From positions 1 to 64,000 of the forward strand of contig NZ_CADIKL010000022.1 of NCBI RefSeq assembly GCF_902859945.1: 64,000 bases of DNA. Reading direction: 5' to 3'. Positions 26,427 through 34,947 of the stretch are shown piece by piece; position 1 is the stretch's first letter; every line of letters starts with the position of its first letter. The translations under genes and the position numbers were made by a program. The notes under the pieces are model-generated. The model was not told the origin of the DNA. It worked only from the letters and a program-made list of their open reading frames with translations, and made no database searches. Source of the stretch: Paraburkholderia caffeinitolerans. GTDB taxonomy: Bacteria > Pseudomonadota > Gammaproteobacteria > Burkholderiales > Burkholderiaceae.

Positions 26427-26552
26427 TTAGAACACCTTCGCCGAGCGCATCATGTTGCGCGCAATGACGATCCGCTAAATCTGGCTCGTGCCTTAGTCAA
26501 TGCGAAACAGGTGCACGTAGCGGTAGAAACGCTCGATGCCGTGTTCAGCCAT
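26427..26552 (-). pseudogene. Acyl-CoA dehydrogenase C-terminal remnant with two stop codons
   Basis: A 42-codon stretch reads as the extreme C-terminus of an acyl-CoA dehydrogenase: YRYVHLFRI, a stop, GTSQI, a stop, then RIVIARNMMRSAKVF and the natural stop. Intact relatives read LFRIYEGTSQIQRIVIARN at this place, so one stop (TAG for CAG) replaces the Gln and another sits at or next to the Glu. Everything upstream has been replaced by the P450 gene, whose stop is 13 bp away. The remnant is certainly non-coding now. Confidence 0.88.
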
Positions 26553-26565
26553 ATCACCCGCTCCG

Positions 26566-28893
26566 CTACAGTTCGAGTGTCAGCCGCTTGCCTTTTGCAC
26601 GCGAGCAGCAGGTCATCATGCGCGTCTGCGTCTCGCGTTCGGCGCGTGTGAGCACCACGTCGCGGTGATCGATCTCGCCCGCCAGCACGCGCACCTCGCA
26701 CGAGCCGCACAGGCCCTCCTCGCAGTCGCTCTGCACGTCGATATTCGCGGCGCGCAGCGCATCGAGCACGGTCTGGTCCGCCGCTACCTCCAGCACGACG
26801 CCCGAGTCCTTGAGCTCGACTTCGAACGCATGCTCGTGTGCCGCGTCGAGCTTGCCCGCGCGGGCAACGAAGTGCTCCATGCGCAACGCGTCTTCGGGCC
26901 ACGCGGCGCTTGCAGCCGCCAGCGCGTCGAGCATGCGCGCCGGGCCGCACGCGTAGACGCGCGTCTGCCCGTCCACGCGCAGCGCACCGAAATCGTTGCG
27001 CGTGCCTTCATCAGAGACGTAAAGGCGCAGCCGTTCGCCATGCAGTTGCGCGAGTTCCGCGACGAATGCCATGCCGCCGCGCGTGCGGCCGCTATAGTGC
27101 AGTTCGTAGTCGATGCCGAGCTCGCGCGCGCGGCGCGCCATCGCGCTGATCGGCGTGATGCCGATGCCGCCCGCGATGAAAATGGCGCGATTGCCTGATT
27201 CACCCGCTTCGTCGAGCCGGAAGTGATTGCGCGGCCCACGAATTCTCACGCGCATGCCCTCGCGCAGCGCGTCGTGGACCCACACGGATCCGCCGCGGCT
27301 TTGCGTTTCGCGCAGCACCGCGATTTCGAACGCGCCCGTGTCGGCCGGGTCGCCGCACAGCGAATACTGGCGCGACAGCGCGCCCTCGCTACCGTTGCCG
27401 CATGCTCCATATTCGCCGCATTCGAGGTCGATATGCGCGCCGGGCGCCCAGCGCGGCAGCGTCGCGCCTTCGGGCGCGGCAAGACGCAGCCGAACGACGC
27501 CTTGCGCCACGGCGTCCATGCGCTCGACCACCGCTGGCCGGCTCAGCGCATGCGACGACGGTTCGCCAATTCGTACCGGCACACGCACGCTTGCTAATTC
27601 GAAATGGGTGCGCTCCGGGTTCTGAGCCGGATCCCACTTCACCCACAAATGCTCCGGACCCCGAAACGACGTATTGGGCACGTAGGTAAATTGCTGCTCG
27701 GCAAGCCGCATATGCGGCAACCGGCGCGTAAATTCATCGAGAAAAATCTGCATCTCCATGCGCGCGAGATTTTTCCCCATGCACTGGTGCGCGCCATAGC
27801 CGAACGTGACGTGATCGCTCGCGTTGTCGCGGCGAATGTCGAACAGATCGGCGTCGGCGAAATGGCGCTCGTCGTGATTCGCCGACGACGTCACAATCAG
27901 CAGCTTCGAGCCCGCCGCAATATCGACGCCGCCGATCCGCACGTCTTTCGTTGCAAGCCGCCGCCACGCCGCGATCGAGCCGTTGTGGCGCAGACACTCC
28001 TCCACTGCGTTCGGTATCAGGCTCGGGTCTTCGCACAGCTCGCGCCACACGCGCGGATGCTGCAACAGCAGCTTCATCGCATTGGCCGTGGCGTTGGCCG
28101 TGGTCTCGTGCGCGGCCACGATGCCCGCCATCATCATCGAATGCAGATAAGAGTCCGTGACGATCTCGGGATGCGCCTGTTGCTTGCGGATGCCGTATTG
28201 CATCCAGCCGTGGCCCTCGGGGTTCTGGCGCATTTTCTCCAGCACCTTGCCCGCGAACTGCCAGAAGTTGCCTACCGCGTGCGCCACCGCCACCTGCTCT
28301 TCCGGGCGTGGACGCCCCCACGTGTTGACCGTGTGCGCGATCGAGTAGCGGCGCAGCATATCCATGTCTTCCTCGGGCACGCCGAGAAAATGCAGCGCTA
28401 CCGTGAGCGGGACTTCCCAGAGCATCTGGTCAACGAGATCGGCGCGGCCCGTGTCGATGAAACGGTCGACGTATTCGCGCGCGAGACGCCGCACCAGAGG
28501 TTCGTGGCGCTTCAGATGCTCGGGCGTGAACGGCTCCATCAGCACGCGGCGGCGCGGCATGTGCGCAGGCTCGTCTTCGTTCACGAGCGTGCGGTTCATG
28601 GCGTAGCCGTACGACTCGAGCACCGCGTTGGCTTCGGGCCCGGTGGGCGTGATTTTTTCGAGTGCGATGGAGGGCGAGAACGTGAGGTTGTCGCGGAAGA
28701 TCGCCTTGATGTCGTCGTAGCGCGTGACGACCCAATAGCCCAGTTGCGGGCTGTAGAACACGGGCTCCTGCTCGCGCGCCCAGCGCACGTACTCGGGCGG
28801 GTCCTGCTGGTAGCCGTCGCTGAACGGGTCGAACGCCGCCGCGTTCGCGCTCATGGGGCAGCGCGCCCTCGCCTCATCTCGGGCTTCGCTCAT
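26566..28893 (-). CDS. Self-sufficient cytochrome P450 (CYP116B type, P450-PFOR fusion)
   Basis: A 775-residue monooxygenase carrying its own electron chain. Residues 1-430 form the P450: I-helix AGIVAAHETT (256-265), and heme loop FGYGAHQCMG with axial Cys371. Residues 445-680 form a phthalate-dioxygenase-reductase-type FMN/NADH module: RQYS (508-511) and GGIGITP (575-581). Residues 690-775 hold a plant-type 2Fe-2S ferredoxin with Cys724, Cys729, Cys732 and Cys762. This order is that of the P450RhF/CYP116B class VII enzymes. The ATG at 28893 has GGAG upstream. The substrate is unknown; family members oxidise aromatics, ethers and herbicides. It stands next to catabolic remnants. Confidence 0.93.
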   Translation of the reverse strand: MSEARDEARARCPMSANAAAFDPFSDGYQQDPPEYVRWAREQEPVFYSPQLGYWVVTRYDDIKAIFRDNLTFSPSIALEKITPTGPEANAVLESYGYAMNRTLVNEDEPAHMPRRRVLMEPFTPEHLKRHEPLVRRLAREYVDRFIDTGRADLVDQMLWEVPLTVALHFLGVPEEDMDMLRRYSIAHTVNTWGRPRPEEQVAVAHAVGNFWQFAGKVLEKMRQNPEGHGWMQYGIRKQQAHPEIVTDSYLHSMMMAGIVAAHETTANATANAMKLLLQHPRVWRELCEDPSLIPNAVEECLRHNGSIAAWRRLATKDVRIGGVDIAAGSKLLIVTSSANHDERHFADADLFDIRRDNASDHVTFGYGAHQCMGKNLARMEMQIFLDEFTRRLPHMRLAEQQFTYVPNTSFRGPEHLWVKWDPAQNPERTHFELASVRVPVRIGEPSSHALSRPAVVERMDAVAQGVVRLRLAAPEGATLPRWAPGAHIDLECGEYGACGNGSEGALSRQYSLCGDPADTGAFEIAVLRETQSRGGSVWVHDALREGMRVRIRGPRNHFRLDEAGESGNRAIFIAGGIGITPISAMARRARELGIDYELHYSGRTRGGMAFVAELAQLHGERLRLYVSDEGTRNDFGALRVDGQTRVYACGPARMLDALAAASAAWPEDALRMEHFVARAGKLDAAHEHAFEVELKDSGVVLEVAADQTVLDALRAANIDVQSDCEEGLCGSCEVRVLAGEIDHRDVVLTRAERETQTRMMTCCSRAKGKRLTLEL

Positions 28894-29019
28894 GGTGTCG
28901 TCTCCTGCATCGCGCTCGCGCATGTTTCCAATTGCGTAACTCTAGTACGCCCAGCGCGATGCAAAAGATCGGGGTTAACCTCCAAGCGTCCGGTCAGCGC
29001 GAACCGGACGCCTCGAAAC

Positions 29020-30309
29020 TCATGGCCGGTAACCGTCGTCCAGCGTCTTCAGGAAGGCGATTACGTCGTCGATGTCGTGCGCGTTCCAGACCGGCTTGCC
29101 GCCCAGTTTGCCGGTCAGCGGCGCATCGGTGGTGTCGACGTTGCGGCGCAAGTCCGGCGGCAAATCGTCGAACTTCACGACCTGACCCTGACGATCGCGC
29201 GGATACCACTTCTCCGGGTTCGTGTCGCGCTCGACGTAGAAGCGCAGCGCGTCGCGCAGCGTATGAAAGCGCCCGTTATGAAAGAACACCTGGCGCGTGG
29301 CCACGTTGCGCAGCGTGGGCGTCTTGAAGAGGCCGCACAGGGTCGGGTCCGCCGATAGATCGTGGCGCAGCGGCCCGCATAGCCCCTCGTCGTGGTACGC
29401 GGGATCGCGATTGACGCGCAGTTCGGGGTTGCGCGGCACGCCGAGCGCCTCGAACTGGAAATCGGTGAAGAGCGGATGCGCGCCGTTCGCGCCGGGCTGG
29501 TCGATATGGCACGACGCGCAATTGCCACCGTTCGGGTCGTCGAAGAGCTGCTTGCCGCGCCGCTCGCTCGCGGTGAGTTGCGCCTTGCCGTCGAGGTAAT
29601 AGTCGAACTTGCTCGTGTACGGGTGGAAGTCGGGCGCTTCGAGTTCGTAACGCTCGATGGCCGCCATCGCCTGGCGCAGCGCCACCTGCGGGGAATCGAA
29701 CACGGTGTCTCCGTAGACCTGCCTGAAGCGCGCCGCGTACGGCGCGCGCGCGAGCTTCGCCACGACCGAAGCGGCGTCGCGATTCGCCATCTCGCCGGGG
29801 TTGAATAGCGGAAACGTAGCCTGCTCGCTCAGGCGGTTGAAGCGGCCATCCCAGCCGAAGCCGCCCGAAGGCGCATTGTCGTCCTCGAAGCGTTCGCTGA
29901 AGCTGGCTGCCTGCGCGTGCGTCCAGACTGGCGTGCGGTCGAGCACGTAGCGCAGCGTCGGCACGGCGCGCGTGCCTTGCGTGCGCAGATCGGCGCCGCC
30001 GAGTTGCGCGGCGAGACCGTTCGGCGGCCCGTAGGCGTGCGCGGGGCTGTGGCAGGTCGCGCACGACATGCGACCCGACGCGGATAGCGCCGGGTCATGG
30101 AACAGCAGCTTGCCGAGCGCGCCAGCGTCGCTATAGACAACGGGCTTTGCCGTGGCCGCCGGGGTGGCCGGCGAGCTAGCCGCCACCGCCTGAGCCGGAA
30201 TGCGCTGCGCCTGTGCATGGGCCACGCCCTTGCCCAAACCCAGCACCACTGTGGCCGCCACCGCTGCAACTACGGTGGCAGCGGTCGCGCTCGTCAAACA
30301 AGCTTTCAT
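29020..30309 (-). CDS. Di-heme cytochrome c peroxidase / MauG-family protein
   Basis: Periplasmic protein of 429 residues. The signal peptide spans about 1-31. Two c-type heme attachment sites are CATCH (83-87) and CASCH (264-268), with the expected FHDPALS and PTLRN.......FHNG segments of the bacterial cytochrome c peroxidase superfamily. Whether it reduces peroxide or modifies a partner protein like MauG cannot be told. Its ATG lies 4 bp after the stop of the phosphoesterase gene, so the two form an operon. The start at 30309 gives a clean signal peptide. Confidence 0.88.
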   Translation of the reverse strand: MKACLTSATAATVVAAVAATVVLGLGKGVAHAQAQRIPAQAVAASSPATPAATAKPVVYSDAGALGKLLFHDPALSASGRMSCATCHSPAHAYGPPNGLAAQLGGADLRTQGTRAVPTLRYVLDRTPVWTHAQAASFSERFEDDNAPSGGFGWDGRFNRLSEQATFPLFNPGEMANRDAASVVAKLARAPYAARFRQVYGDTVFDSPQVALRQAMAAIERYELEAPDFHPYTSKFDYYLDGKAQLTASERRGKQLFDDPNGGNCASCHIDQPGANGAHPLFTDFQFEALGVPRNPELRVNRDPAYHDEGLCGPLRHDLSADPTLCGLFKTPTLRNVATRQVFFHNGRFHTLRDALRFYVERDTNPEKWYPRDRQGQVVKFDDLPPDLRRNVDTTDAPLTGKLGGKPVWNAHDIDDVIAFLKTLDDGYRP

Positions 30310-30313
30310 ACGC

Positions 30314-31597
30314 TTACAGGTTCGTGAAGATATCGTTGCCGAAGCCCGCAAGCCCTGCCTGCCCCGCATAGCCGAGGTGGGTGAGGCCGAAGATGTCCTC
30401 GATGCTCTTGAGCATCGAATAGTGGTTGTACGCCACCGTCGAGACCGTGCCCGGCTTGATGAACTTCGAGATCATCACCGCGCCGGTCTGGTCGCCGCCG
30501 AAGTTCGACTTCGCCATGACGAGCGAGATGTTGCCGAGCGACGCCGGCAGCCCCGGAATCGCGCTGGCCGGAACCGTGCCGTATGCCTGCGACTGCGGGA
30601 ACGCGGCGAGATTCGGCCCAGGCGACTGGCTGCAGCAAGTGCTGCCCGCATAGGTCAGCGTCAGCGTGGCCGGGCTCTTGCTCGTGTCCAGCGTCTGGGT
30701 CGCGTAGCTGCTCTCGTCGAAATTGATGATCAGGAGTCCGTCCTGTTTGAACGCCGCCGACGAAGTAATAATGGGCACCCACTTTTCGAGGAACGCGTTC
30801 GCGCTCGTCAAGCCGCCGGGCTGGCCGTTCACGCACGGCGAATCATGACCGTCGTTGCACAGGTTCGGCGTGATGAAGTTGAAGTTGGCCGTGGTCGCGA
30901 CCGACTGGAGGTCGGCCTGCAGCTTCTCCAGATTCACGACGTTCGTGCCGCAGTCGGGCGAGTCGATGATCGAGTGAAAGTACATGAACGGATTGTGGCG
31001 CGTCGCGTATTGGTCGCCCAGCGGCACGGCCGCGCTCGGCGCCTGCGCACGCTGCGTGAGATCCGCGGTGTTCAGCGCCGGGTGACCGCAGGTGGCGGCT
31101 TCGCGCGCCGGGTCATTGCCCATGTCCTCTTCGTAGCCCTTCCACGTGAAGCCGGCCGCCTTCAACTGATCGGGCAGCGTTTTGACGCTCGCCGGAAACA
31201 CACAACCCGTGCCGATTGCCTGGCCGTCGGAGGTCATCCCGGTCAGGTTGTAGTCCTCGTAAGTCGTGCAGTCGTTATCCGTTTGCGGCGTCGGCGCCTG
31301 ACCGCTCAGCATGGAGATGTAATTGTCGAGGCTCACGTGGCCCGTGCCGTAGTAGTTCTGCACGACTGCGCCTTGCGAAGCCAGCGTCTGGGCCAGATAA
31401 GGCGCCTTCGTGCTGGAGCCGAAGGTGGTCGCGTAGTTCTCGTTTTCGAGCGTGATGACGAACACGTGACGGATTTGCTGCTGTCCGGTCACGGCCGATT
31501 GCGAAGAGCCGCAAGCGCTCACGAAGAGCGCCGCGCCAAGTGCAGCAAGGATGGACGCGTAAAACGCCCAAAGCTTGCCCCTGAAACGTATAGCCAT
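30314..31597 (-). CDS. Phosphoesterase-family lipoprotein
   Basis: A 427-residue exported lipoprotein; the leader ends in ALFVSAC, so Cys29 is the lipidation site. The mature part belongs to the alkaline-phosphatase-like phosphoesterase (AcpA/phospholipase C) family. HVFVITLENENYATTFG carries the metal-binding Glu-Asn of that family, and GTGHVSLDNYISMLSGQ follows. GLLIINFDESS lies near the end and YNHYSMLKSIEDIFGL closes the domain. It likely cleaves phosphate esters in the periplasm or at the surface. It is the first gene of a two-gene unit with the MauG-type protein. Confidence 0.85.
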   Translation of the reverse strand: MAIRFRGKLWAFYASILAALGAALFVSACGSSQSAVTGQQQIRHVFVITLENENYATTFGSSTKAPYLAQTLASQGAVVQNYYGTGHVSLDNYISMLSGQAPTPQTDNDCTTYEDYNLTGMTSDGQAIGTGCVFPASVKTLPDQLKAAGFTWKGYEEDMGNDPAREAATCGHPALNTADLTQRAQAPSAAVPLGDQYATRHNPFMYFHSIIDSPDCGTNVVNLEKLQADLQSVATTANFNFITPNLCNDGHDSPCVNGQPGGLTSANAFLEKWVPIITSSAAFKQDGLLIINFDESSYATQTLDTSKSPATLTLTYAGSTCCSQSPGPNLAAFPQSQAYGTVPASAIPGLPASLGNISLVMAKSNFGGDQTGAVMISKFIKPGTVSTVAYNHYSMLKSIEDIFGLTHLGYAGQAGLAGFGNDIFTNL

Positions 31598-31931
31598 GGA
31601 AGTCCTCTGTTTTGTCGAGTTATTGTGGGATGCCGGGTCGATTTTTTATGGTCATGCGCTCCGTACCGCTCGTGCGGGCCCTCCGGAGCCGCGCAAGGTT
31701 AGGCAGACACCGTGACGAACGCGTGACAAGCCATGCTGATCGCCTGCCCAAGGCCGTGCATCGTCCAAATGAACCATGTCCGCCCACACCACGGGCTGGG
31801 TTGTCCAGCACATGCCGGAGATGAACGGCATGCGCTCGCCGTTATGCTCGCGCGATGCCGGTGTTTTCAGCCCGCGTCGCGGCGAGGGGCTATCATGTGC
31901 GTTCGAACAGTAGATGGAACGAACGAATCAC
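31598..31931. other. Divergent promoter region
   Basis: About 330 bp between the phosphoesterase and NYN-protein genes. TATCAT at 31891-31896 is a fair -10 for the plus strand, about 35 bp before the NYN start. No structured RNA or further gene was recognised. Confidence 0.4.
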
Positions 31932-33461
31932 ATGGCCTCCCCCCAGGAAAACGTCAGCATGGCGGTGTTCTGCGACTTCGAGAACGTCGCGCTCGGCGTG
32001 CGCGACGCGAAGATCGACCGGTTCGATATCAAGCCCGTGCTCGAGCGGCTCTTGCTCAAAGGCAGCATCGTCGTGAAGAAGGCCTATTGCGACTGGGACC
32101 GCTACAAGGGCTTCAAGGCGTCGATGCATGAGGCGAGCTTCGAGCTCATCGAAATTCCGCACGTGCGCCAGTCGGGCAAGAATTCCGCCGATATCCGGCT
32201 CGTCGTGGACGCGCTCGATCTCTGCTATACGAAGTCGCACGTGGACACCTTCGTGATCGTGAGCGGCGACTCCGACTTTTCGCCGCTGGTCTCGAAGCTG
32301 CGCGAGAACGCCAAGAAGGTGATCGGCGTGGGCGTGAAGCATTCCACCTCCGACCTGCTCGTCGCGAACTGCGATGAGTTCATCTTCTACGACGACCTGG
32401 TGCGCGAACTCGCGCGCGAGCAAAAGGAGCGCGCCAAGGCACGCGGCGAAGGCGGCGCGAACGCGAAACGCCAGTCCGGCGATGAGCGGCGCAACGCTGC
32501 CGAGGGCGCGGACGAGCGCGGTGAGGAACGCGGCGAAGAGCGCAAGTCCAAGGCGATCATGCTGGTGGTCGAGACGCTCGACGCGCTCGGCTATGAGCGC
32601 GGCGACAGCGGCAAGATCTGGGCGTCGGTGCTCAAGAGCGCCATCAAGCGGCGCCGCCCCGACTTCAACGAGGCGCGCTACGGCTTCCGGGCGTTCGGCA
32701 ACCTGCTCGAAGAAGCACAGGTGCGCGGCCTGCTGGAGGTGGGCCGCGACGAGAAATCCGGCACCTATGTGACGCGCACGAGCCAGCCGGCGAGTGCCGC
32801 AGCCGCGAGCCCGGCGGAGGACGCCGCACCGCCGCGCGCGGAGCGCGCAGAGCGCGCAGAGCGCACGGAAGATTCGACGCGCTCGCGCCGCAAGGGCCGG
32901 CGCGGCGGACGCGGCGCGGGGGCTGCAAGCGAGAACGGGCCCGAGCAGGCACGCGAAGCGAACGAAATCAACGAAACCCGCGACGCGCAGGAATCAGCCG
33001 AAACGCATGTGTCGTTCGAATTCGAGCAAACGCGCGGGGCCGAGGCCAGTGCAGCGATGTCGAACGGCGACCTCTTCACCGAAACCGCATCGACGCAATC
33101 GCGCGAGGTGCATGAACAGGTTCGCCACGAAGAGCGGCACGCGGGCGACATGCCGCTCTTCGGGCAGCCGCACCACGGCGCGCGCGAGCACGCGGCGGCC
33201 GAAACACCGGCCGCCGGGGAACATCAAGTGCCCGAGGCACCACGGCGCGCGCGCAAAACCGCATCACGCAAGAGCACGGCTCGCAAGAAGGCTTCCAAGC
33301 CCTCCGCGCAGGAAGCTCACGCCGAGCCGCCGCGCGACGTGACGGAGCCGCCCGCGCCCGAAGCAAGTGCCAACGCCGAACCCGCCAGCAAGAAAGCCAA
33401 AGCGGCGAAGAAGACCCCGGCGCGCGCCCGCCGCCCGCGCAAGGCAGCGGAAGAGAGCTGA
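31932..33461 (+). CDS. NYN-domain protein with OST-HTH/LOTUS domain
   Basis: A 509-residue protein. Residues 10-150 form a NYN (PIN-like) nuclease fold with the acidic residues in the expected places: FCDFENVALG, the DIRLVVDAL segment, and VSGDSDFSPLV. Residues 205-285 form an OST-HTH/LOTUS RNA-binding domain (LVVETLDALGYERGDSGKIWASVLKS and YGFRAFGNLLEEAQ begin and end it). The remaining 220 residues are low-complexity Ala/Glu/Lys/Arg with a basic histone-H1-like end. It is likely an RNA-directed nuclease or RNA-binding regulator. The ATG at 31932 fits relatives; one 6 codons upstream is also possible. Confidence 0.85.
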   Translation: MASPQENVSMAVFCDFENVALGVRDAKIDRFDIKPVLERLLLKGSIVVKKAYCDWDRYKGFKASMHEASFELIEIPHVRQSGKNSADIRLVVDALDLCYTKSHVDTFVIVSGDSDFSPLVSKLRENAKKVIGVGVKHSTSDLLVANCDEFIFYDDLVRELAREQKERAKARGEGGANAKRQSGDERRNAAEGADERGEERGEERKSKAIMLVVETLDALGYERGDSGKIWASVLKSAIKRRRPDFNEARYGFRAFGNLLEEAQVRGLLEVGRDEKSGTYVTRTSQPASAAAASPAEDAAPPRAERAERAERTEDSTRSRRKGRRGGRGAGAASENGPEQAREANEINETRDAQESAETHVSFEFEQTRGAEASAAMSNGDLFTETASTQSREVHEQVRHEERHAGDMPLFGQPHHGAREHAAAETPAAGEHQVPEAPRRARKTASRKSTARKKASKPSAQEAHAEPPRDVTEPPAPEASANAEPASKKAKAAKKTPARARRPRKAAEES

Positions 33462-33487
33462 TCGGCGAAGCCGCGTAAAAGGCGGCG

Positions 33488-33997
33488 TCAGTCGCCGCCG
33501 AACGGGTTCGCCGGGCGCTTGGGCGGCGGCTCGCTGGCGCTGTCGTCAGGCGACGAAGGACCGCCGAACGGATCGGCGCCCGCCTTCGAAGACCCCGCCG
33601 GCTGCGCGCCGGCGAACGGATTCGCTGTCGGCGCGGGCCCCTGGTTGCCTGAGCGGTCACCTGAGGGGTCACCGAACGGATCGACCTTCGCGCGCGCATG
33701 CGCGCCGCCGAACGGATCCTCTGCTGGCGCGCGCGCGGCCTCGCTCTCCTCCCCCTCCTGTGCAGCAAGGTTGTACTCCGCTTGCACCTGCGCGAGCACG
33801 CCGGCGATGCTCGCCTCGAACCCCGCCGCGTTGCCGAAATTGCGCATCGTCCAGTTGCAGCCCGTGCGATCGGGCGTCTGTGGCTGCGGGCGCGGCACGC
33901 CGATCTTCACGCCGTCATCCACGACTTCCTGGAGCCGGTGGATCCGGCGCTTCACTTCTTCCTGCAGCCGCGACGCGTTGAGAGTCTTGCGCAACAT
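33488..33997 (-). CDS. Hypothetical protein with DPFGG-type repeats
   Basis: A 169-residue protein. Residues 1-80 look folded and helical (LRKTLNASRLQEEVKRRIHRL). The C-terminal half is disordered with repeated DPFGG, NPFAG and NPFGG units. The ATG at 33997 has an AAAGGAGG ribosome binding site, which decides against an upstream ATG. It lies convergent to the NYN-protein gene, 26 bp away. I do not recognise the family. The repeated NPF/DPF tripeptides suggest a short linear docking motif. Confidence 0.75.
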   Translation of the reverse strand: MLRKTLNASRLQEEVKRRIHRLQEVVDDGVKIGVPRPQPQTPDRTGCNWTMRNFGNAAGFEASIAGVLAQVQAEYNLAAQEGEESEAARAPAEDPFGGAHARAKVDPFGDPSGDRSGNQGPAPTANPFAGAQPAGSSKAGADPFGGPSSPDDSASEPPPKRPANPFGGD

Positions 33998-34110
33998 CGG
34001 CACCTCCTTTTCCATGCTCGAACCGGTGAACGAGTCTAGCGCATGGCATGGCGCGAGGCGAAACGATGCCGCGCGAGACTTCGCGCAAAGGCATCGACAC
34101 TGCAACCCGT

Positions 34111-34947
34111 TCACTGCGTCTGCGACACTTGCGGAGCCTGCAGTTTCAGCGGGCTATTCATATGGGACAGCGCATCGCGCATGGAATCGCTCGGGATCAC
34201 GATCTGCCCTGTGAACGGCGTATCCAGATCGACGATCACATACACCGACGACGAGATCGACACCGCCCCCAGCGCGATCATCACGAGGGCGAGCGAGTTG
34301 TGCGGAGTGATCAGCCCGAACATTAGAAAAATCAGCACGAGCCATAGCGTGAGCATCGCGACGAACGGCCGCGAGAGGTTGCCGTGCGCCTCCTCGATCA
34401 GCCGCCAGCGCGTGTCGCGCACACGGCCGAACAGGTCGGTCAGGCGTGCCGCGAGCGCGGCCTGATAGCGCCCGTGCGGCTCGAAGCTGCCAATCTGGTG
34501 GCCGACCGAATCGAGCATCGCGCCTAGCTCCACGCTTTCGAACTCGTCGTTGTTCGCGCCCGGCACATGCGGATAGTCGTCGCCGGGCGGCGGCTTTTCC
34601 TGCAGCCAGGTGGAGGCAATAGCCGCCGCCGTGTACCGGCGCAGCGCGGCGCGCGCGCCCTCGGCGCTCGAGCCGAAGTCGCGCAGGCCCCCGTCGAGCT
34701 GGATCAGGTCCGCCGCGTAGGTGCGCATGTCGTTGGTCGCGTTGTCGTAGCTGCTCTTCGCCGACGTCGTGAGCAGGCTCAGCACCAGTGCCGCGAATGT
34801 CACGAGCATGCCGAGCACCAGTTGCACGAGCTGCACTGTCTCGTGCTTGCGATGCTCTTCGGGCAGCAGCGGCCGCAGCAGCACGCCGAGCCCCGTGCCG
34901 CCCACCAGCAGCACGAACACCAGCAGCGCAGTCTCGATCTCGGTCAT
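34111..34947 (-). CDS. DUF4239 membrane protein
   Basis: A 278-residue inner-membrane protein of the DUF4239 (bestrophin-like) family. Helices lie near residues 5-25, 42-62, 195-215 and 220-245, with a long soluble middle containing DLIQLDGGLRDFG and LRRYTAAAIA. The start overlaps the antiporter stop by 4 bp (ATGA), so the two are made together. Family function is not established; the coupling to a cation/proton antiporter suggests an accessory or channel role in ion homeostasis. Confidence 0.82.
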   Translation of the reverse strand: MTEIETALLVFVLLVGGTGLGVLLRPLLPEEHRKHETVQLVQLVLGMLVTFAALVLSLLTTSAKSSYDNATNDMRTYAADLIQLDGGLRDFGSSAEGARAALRRYTAAAIASTWLQEKPPPGDDYPHVPGANNDEFESVELGAMLDSVGHQIGSFEPHGRYQAALAARLTDLFGRVRDTRWRLIEEAHGNLSRPFVAMLTLWLVLIFLMFGLITPHNSLALVMIALGAVSISSSVYVIVDLDTPFTGQIVIPSDSMRDALSHMNSPLKLQAPQVSQTQ

